From an uncultured Lachnospiraceae bacterium (lineage in GTDB: Bacteria; Bacillota; Clostridia; Lachnospirales; Lachnospiraceae): a DNA stretch of 10,273 nucleotides. A model generated the notes under the pieces. That model was given only the letters and a program-made list of their open reading frames with translations. It did no database searches and was not told the DNA's origin. The position numbers were made by a program, and so were the translations under genes. The DNA lies in NCBI GenBank assembly GCA_902803745.1, contig CADCRB010000112.1:1-10273 (forward strand), in the 5' to 3' direction. Shown in pieces: positions 7,549-10,273 of the stretch (positions within the stretch are counted from its first letter, which is position 1; the number at the start of each line of letters is the position of its first letter).

Positions 7549-8327
7549 CCTGCATCTGAAAGACTTATAAGAGTCTTTCCGTCATCTGCATATGTAAAGA
7601 GTTCATTCCGGACAACCTGAAGCGCAAAAGCATTAAGCCTGGATCCGGCTCTTTCATATAATGAACTCATTATCAGATCCGGTCTGATATTATTCTCAGA
7701 TCCGGCTGATACCGTAAAATGCACCGCCCCTTTATCATCTGCATACATATCGTAGATAAAAGGCTTTATATCGGTTTCCCTGTATTCCGCACCAGAGGCG
7801 TCGTCCCCCGGCATTGAGGGAGAGTTCATGGATTTTGTGTTGTAGGAGGCTTTTGAGATCCTCTGCTTTTTTTTATTCTTTTGTTTTACAGGCTTTTTGA
7901 TGATAAAAGCATCCTGGTCCATGGCATCGGAAACGATTTTTTTAATATCAAATCCGGGCTCGTATCCCTTCCTGAAGCTTACCGTATATTCTGCTGCCCT
8001 TACGCTTGCCATTGCATTCCCGCATCCATCCGCAAGCTGTACGCAGCTTGTCACCTCTATCCCCTGTGTTTGCTCAGCATTGAGCCTCTCCACGATATCC
8101 TTTGATGAGGAGGCTTCGCTCACCTCCAGATCATAATACTCCGCATCGGACTCATAACCTACTGAAAGCGGCATTGCAAATGACATTTTCTGATGGGGTG
8201 AGTAGCCCTCGGAATATACGACTTTGATGCCGGCCCTTCTGTTTACTCTCTGGAAATATCTCTGTATATCCAGATGTCCGATATAGCGCACTTTTCCATG
8301 CTTTTTGAATTTGATCCTGAGTTTCAA
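7536..8327 (-). CDS. TIGR03936/DUF2344 radical-SAM-associated protein
   Basis: The 263-residue protein opens MKLRIKFKKHGKVRYIGHLDIQ in two joined pieces, followed by YFQRVNRRAGI and YSEGYSPHQKMSFAMPLSVG, the hallmark of the DUF2344/TIGR03936 family. Its molecular role is not established. In many Clostridia and Actinobacteria it sits directly after, or is fused to, a B12-binding radical-SAM protein (TIGR03960) and near ribonuclease G and rplU. None of these is present here, so it stands alone. A lysine-rich stretch (residues about 147-158, KKPVKQKNKKKQ) interrupts the middle. The start is a TTG at 8327; no in-frame ATG or GTG precedes the conserved motif and family members begin at this point. 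AGGAG lies 14 bases upstream, a longer than usual spacing. The gene converges on the binding-protein gene. Confidence 0.85.
   Translation of the reverse strand: MKLRIKFKKHGKVRYIGHLDIQRYFQRVNRRAGIKVVYSEGYSPHQKMSFAMPLSVGYESDAEYYDLEVSEASSSKDIVERLNAEQTQGIEVTSCVQLADGCGNAMASVRAAEYTVSFRKGYEPGFDIKKIVSDAMDQDAFIIKKPVKQKNKKKQRISKASYNTKSMNSPSMPGDDASGAEYRETDIKPFIYDMYADDKGAVHFTVSAGSENNIRPDLIMSSLYERAGSRLNAFALQVVRNELFTYADDGKTLISLSDAGKEF
7558..7579. terminator. Hairpin between convergent genes
   Basis: GAAAGACT-TATAAG-AGTCTTTC is a perfect 8-bp stem with a six-base loop, 29 bases past the binding-protein stop and inside the 3' end of the DUF2344 gene. No long T run follows on either strand, so it may support termination or be incidental. 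Confidence 0.28.
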
Positions 8328-8385
8328 CTGCGTATTAAGGTCTCCTGTGTTAGTATGCGGTATTTCTGACCGGGACTGTCTGTAC

Positions 8386-8409
8386 GGTAATTACCTATGA
8401 AGTATAGCA
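8386..8409 (-). promoter_or_regulatory. Candidate extended -10 promoter and start-site palindrome for the DUF2344 gene
   Basis: On the minus strand, TGC plus TATACT (8409-8401) is an extended -10 element. Transcription would start near 8394, leaving a leader of about 67 bases. The perfect palindrome GGTAATTACC (8386-8395) sits over the predicted start and could be an operator. No good -35 is seen. Confidence 0.4.
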
Positions 8410-8459
8410 CAGTTCATCCGATAATTGTGCGCAAGTTACAGCTGACTTGAGCGTCAATG

Positions 8460-8493
8460 AAAAAAGGTGTATGACTTACGGCATACACCTTTT
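8460..8493 (-). terminator. Strong intrinsic terminator
   Basis: A perfect 12-bp stem (8462-8473 with 8482-8493, core GGTGTATG/CATACACC) and an eight-base loop are followed on the minus strand by a run of six T. It directly abuts the stop codon of the gene remnant at 8492-8626 and would end minus-strand transcripts, including read-through from glnA. On the plus strand the T run is only four. Confidence 0.8.
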
Positions 8494-8626
8494 AGTCCAG
8501 ATTTACCAGTATCATATGGTAATCTCCTTTCCGGTCCTTATAGTGAGTTACGTTCCTTGTCGTGCCGCCCGGCCTGAAATCCAGTCTGACAGCAGAGTCT
8601 GCAGGATCCGCTTGCTCCGCAGGACT
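8492..8626 (-). pseudogene. Probable gene remnant: 44-codon C-terminal tail without a start
   Basis: Read on the minus strand, the frame is open for 44 codons after a TAA and ends with a TAA at 8494-8492, exactly where the strong terminator begins. The translation looks like real protein, with RLDFRPGGTTRNVTHYK followed by DRKGDYHMILVNLD, and a plausible C-terminus. There is no ATG, GTG or TTG before the methionine at codon 38, so as it stands only a seven-residue peptide (MILVNLD) could start, with AAGGAG eight bases upstream (8529-8524). I read this as the 3' end of a lost gene that kept its terminator. A short leader peptide is the alternative. I do not recognise the family. Confidence 0.4.
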
Positions 8627-8684
8627 TTATTTATTTGTTAGTTTATATATCGGCAGGATTGATCTGTTTTTAAAGACCATATTC

Positions 8685-8721
8685 ATGGATAAAAGCAGCC
8701 GCTGCTGGCTGCTTTATCCAT
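8685..8721 (-). terminator. Hairpin immediately 3' of glnA
   Basis: ATGGATAAAAGCAGCC (8685-8700) pairs with GGCTGCTTTATCCAT (8707-8721) through a six-base loop, a 15-bp stem with one bulged A. It lies 30 bases after the glnA stop. The T-rich part is inside the stem rather than after it, so it may act as a terminator or as a 3'-end stabilising structure. Confidence 0.5.
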
Positions 8722-8750
8722 TGAATACCGGTCCTGCTGAAACGGCTCTA

Positions 8751-10181
8751 TCAAAGGTCATAATACATCGCAAACTCCGCCGGGTGAGGGATGCGTGATA
8801 TCTCCTCAAGCTCTTTCCTTTCGAGCGAGATAAGCTGCTTTATCAGCCTCTCAGGGAATACTCCGCCCGCAGTAAGGAAGTCATGATCCGTCTCAAGGGC
8901 ATCCAAAGCCTCTCCCAGTGTCTTGGGCAGTCCGCTTATCTTTGCCTTTTCTTCATCCGAAAGATCATAGAGGTTGAAATCATAGGGCCCCCAGCCTTTT
9001 TCATGCGGGTCGATCTTCTTTTGTATACCGTCAAGTCCCGCCATCAGGATAGCGGCATAGGCATAATACGGGTTGCAGGTTGCGTCAGGGTTCCTGAGCT
9101 CAAAGCGCTTGGTGTCCGGAGTCTTTGCATAAGCAGGGATCCTGACCACAGCGCTCCTGTTTGCCATGGCATAGCCGATGGTGACCGGAGCTTCGAAACC
9201 GGGAACAAGTCTCTTGTATGAGTTAGTCGAGGGATTGGTGATGGCACACAGCGCTCCTGCGTGGGTAAGCATGCCTCCGATGAAGTAGAGCGCTTCATTG
9301 CTGAGCTGCGCATAATTATCCTTATCATAGAATACTGGCTTGCCGTCCTTGAATAAGAGCATATGCACATGCATACCGCTTCCGGCTTCCCCTGCAAGAG
9401 GCTTTGGCATGAAGGTTGCTGTGCAGCCTTCAAGTACAGCTTCATTCTTTATCACATATTTTGCAGACATGGTATCGTCGGCGAGCTTGAGCATATCTCC
9501 CAGCTCCACCTCTATCTCCATCTGGCCGCAGCCGCCTACTTCATGATGATGGTATTTGACATCTATGCCCCATTCGTTCATTGCAAGGCACATTGCTGAG
9601 CGCAGCGAGTTATGGATATCCTGAGGCAGAGAGGTATGATAGCCTTTGCCATGCATTACCTGAAATCCATTGTTATTATCATCATATCCTCCGGCCCAGG
9701 GAGCCTGTCTTGTAAACACCTCAGAGGCCACAGTTCCGCCGTTAATCTCATAGTTAACCTGATCGAAAATATAAAACTCATATTCCGGTCCGATCTTCAT
9801 CTCATCAGCGATGCCGAGCTCCTTCATATGATCGAGAGCGCGGATCGCCACATTCCTCGGATACTGGTCGAAGGGACGGTTTTCGGGAAGATCGATGATC
9901 TTCACGTCTCCTATCATCGAAAGCGTGGGCACATCGGTATAATTGTCCACCACTGCGGAATCAAGTACAGGAACAAAGACCATGTCACTGTTCTCTATGG
10001 GAGCATAGCCGTAATTTGATCCGTCAAAGCCGATGCCATGCTCCATGATCTTTTCGTCAAGACGCTCGGCAGGTATGCTCAGATGTCTCCAGCGCCCGGT
10101 GATATCAGTAAGCTTGAAGTCGATGAATTTGATATCCTCTTCCTTTATCAAAGCACGGATATCATCTAATGTTTTTGCCAT
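8751..10181 (-). CDS. glnA: Type I glutamine synthetase
   Basis: This 476-residue enzyme makes glutamine from glutamate, ammonia and ATP in the cytoplasm, as a dodecamer in this class. All family landmarks are present: D53 in GFDGSN, E133 and E135 in GPEYEF, HHHEVGGCGQ with E214 and E222, the GSGMHVHM loop with H271, NRSAVVRIP, and RFELRNPD with E361 and R363. The C-terminus has FNLYDLSDEE; Y405 lines up with the tyrosine adenylylated in enterobacterial enzymes (E. coli Y397, context NLYDLPPEE). That places it with the GSI-beta-like sequences rather than the shorter Bacillus GSI-alpha form. The ATG at 10181 has AGGGGG (10194-10189) with a seven-base spacer. It appears to be transcribed alone from its own promoter, with hairpins downstream. 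Confidence 0.97.
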   Translation of the reverse strand: MAKTLDDIRALIKEEDIKFIDFKLTDITGRWRHLSIPAERLDEKIMEHGIGFDGSNYGYAPIENSDMVFVPVLDSAVVDNYTDVPTLSMIGDVKIIDLPENRPFDQYPRNVAIRALDHMKELGIADEMKIGPEYEFYIFDQVNYEINGGTVASEVFTRQAPWAGGYDDNNNGFQVMHGKGYHTSLPQDIHNSLRSAMCLAMNEWGIDVKYHHHEVGGCGQMEIEVELGDMLKLADDTMSAKYVIKNEAVLEGCTATFMPKPLAGEAGSGMHVHMLLFKDGKPVFYDKDNYAQLSNEALYFIGGMLTHAGALCAITNPSTNSYKRLVPGFEAPVTIGYAMANRSAVVRIPAYAKTPDTKRFELRNPDATCNPYYAYAAILMAGLDGIQKKIDPHEKGWGPYDFNLYDLSDEEKAKISGLPKTLGEALDALETDHDFLTAGGVFPERLIKQLISLERKELEEISRIPHPAEFAMYYDL

Positions 10182-10212
10182 AATCGTTCCCCCTAAAGAA
10201 TAATATACAATC

Positions 10213-10221
10213 AGTATATCA
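10213..10221 (-). promoter_or_regulatory. glnA: Extended -10 promoter of glnA
   Basis: On the minus strand TGA-TATACT (10221-10213) is an extended -10 element about 32 bases before the ATG, giving a leader of roughly 25 bases. No consensus -35 is found 16-18 bases upstream; that position falls in the centre of the large inverted repeat, which suggests control at this site. Confidence 0.5.
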
Positions 10222-10222
10222 C

Positions 10223-10256
10223 AGATTATTGATTTTCATCAGAAAATCAATAATCT
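10223..10256. promoter_or_regulatory. Perfect 15-bp inverted repeat upstream of glnA (candidate operator)
   Basis: AGATTATTGATTTTC (10223-10237) and its exact complement (10242-10256) flank a four-base centre. The repeat begins just upstream of the glnA extended -10 and covers its -35 region. It does not match the GlnR/TnrA pattern TGTNA-N7-TNACA. On the plus strand a run of six T follows at 10261-10266, so an AT-rich terminator in that direction is a less likely alternative. Confidence 0.5.
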
Positions 10257-10273
10257 ATACTTTTTTGTTACTA

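Noticed and set aside
8447..8641. Plus-strand 64-codon open frame between the DUF2344 gene and glnA
   Set aside because: No ribosome site, it crosses the strong terminator hairpin, and the translation is not protein-like.
8685..8721. Mobile-element terminal inverted repeat or REP-type element
   Set aside because: Only one copy is present, with no transposase or target duplication; a 3'-UTR hairpin explains it better.
10195..10273. GlnR/TnrA binding site upstream of glnA
   Set aside because: The palindrome present does not contain the TGTNA-N7-TNACA pattern.

Overview
The window looks like a chromosomal segment from an anaerobic Bacillota, most likely a Lachnospiraceae member of the Butyrivibrio type. 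The grounds are family-level impressions: frequent ATA (Ile) and AGG (Arg) codons, a seven-helix membrane module of a type I associate with Butyrivibrio-like signalling proteins, Gram-positive style lipoproteins and strong AGGAGG-like ribosome binding sites. No species is assigned. There is no sign of a phage, insertion sequence, CRISPR array, tRNA or rRNA.

Region 1 (1-2517, + strand) is a tightly packed gene string. It holds the 3' end of a cobalamin-pathway methyltransferase (CbiT/CobL-like), then a membrane protein fused to a spermidine-synthase-like domain that starts immediately after the previous stop, then the manganese exporter mntP four bases later. Region 2 (2400-3284, - strand) is a seven-helix sensor module with no output domain. 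Its reading frame runs about 118 bases antisense into the 3' end of mntP and it looks like a truncated signalling gene.

Region 3 (3425-7529, + strand) is a probable operon with a good promoter and a small dyad just downstream of it. It encodes a small lipoprotein, a membrane-anchored glycerophosphodiester phosphodiesterase whose catalytic domain probably faces outside, and an orphan ABC-type solute-binding lipoprotein. The start codon of the last gene overlaps the stop of the phosphodiesterase (TGATG). Together they look like a surface system acting on glycerophosphodiesters or polymers that contain them; no transporter permease is present in the window.

Region 4 (7536-10273, - strand) carries a DUF2344/TIGR03936 protein without its usual radical-SAM partner and a type I glutamine synthetase (glnA). 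They are separated by a 423-base gap. That gap holds a hairpin just after glnA, a 44-codon open stretch with no start that looks like the tail of a lost gene, a perfect 12-bp intrinsic terminator, and a candidate extended -10 promoter for the DUF2344 gene. Upstream of glnA is a perfect 15-bp inverted repeat overlapping the -35 region of its probable promoter.

The most interesting items are the lipoprotein/phosphodiesterase/binding-protein operon, the output-less sensor, the gene fossil ending at a terminator, and the glnA palindrome together with a conserved adenylylation-type tyrosine in the enzyme.
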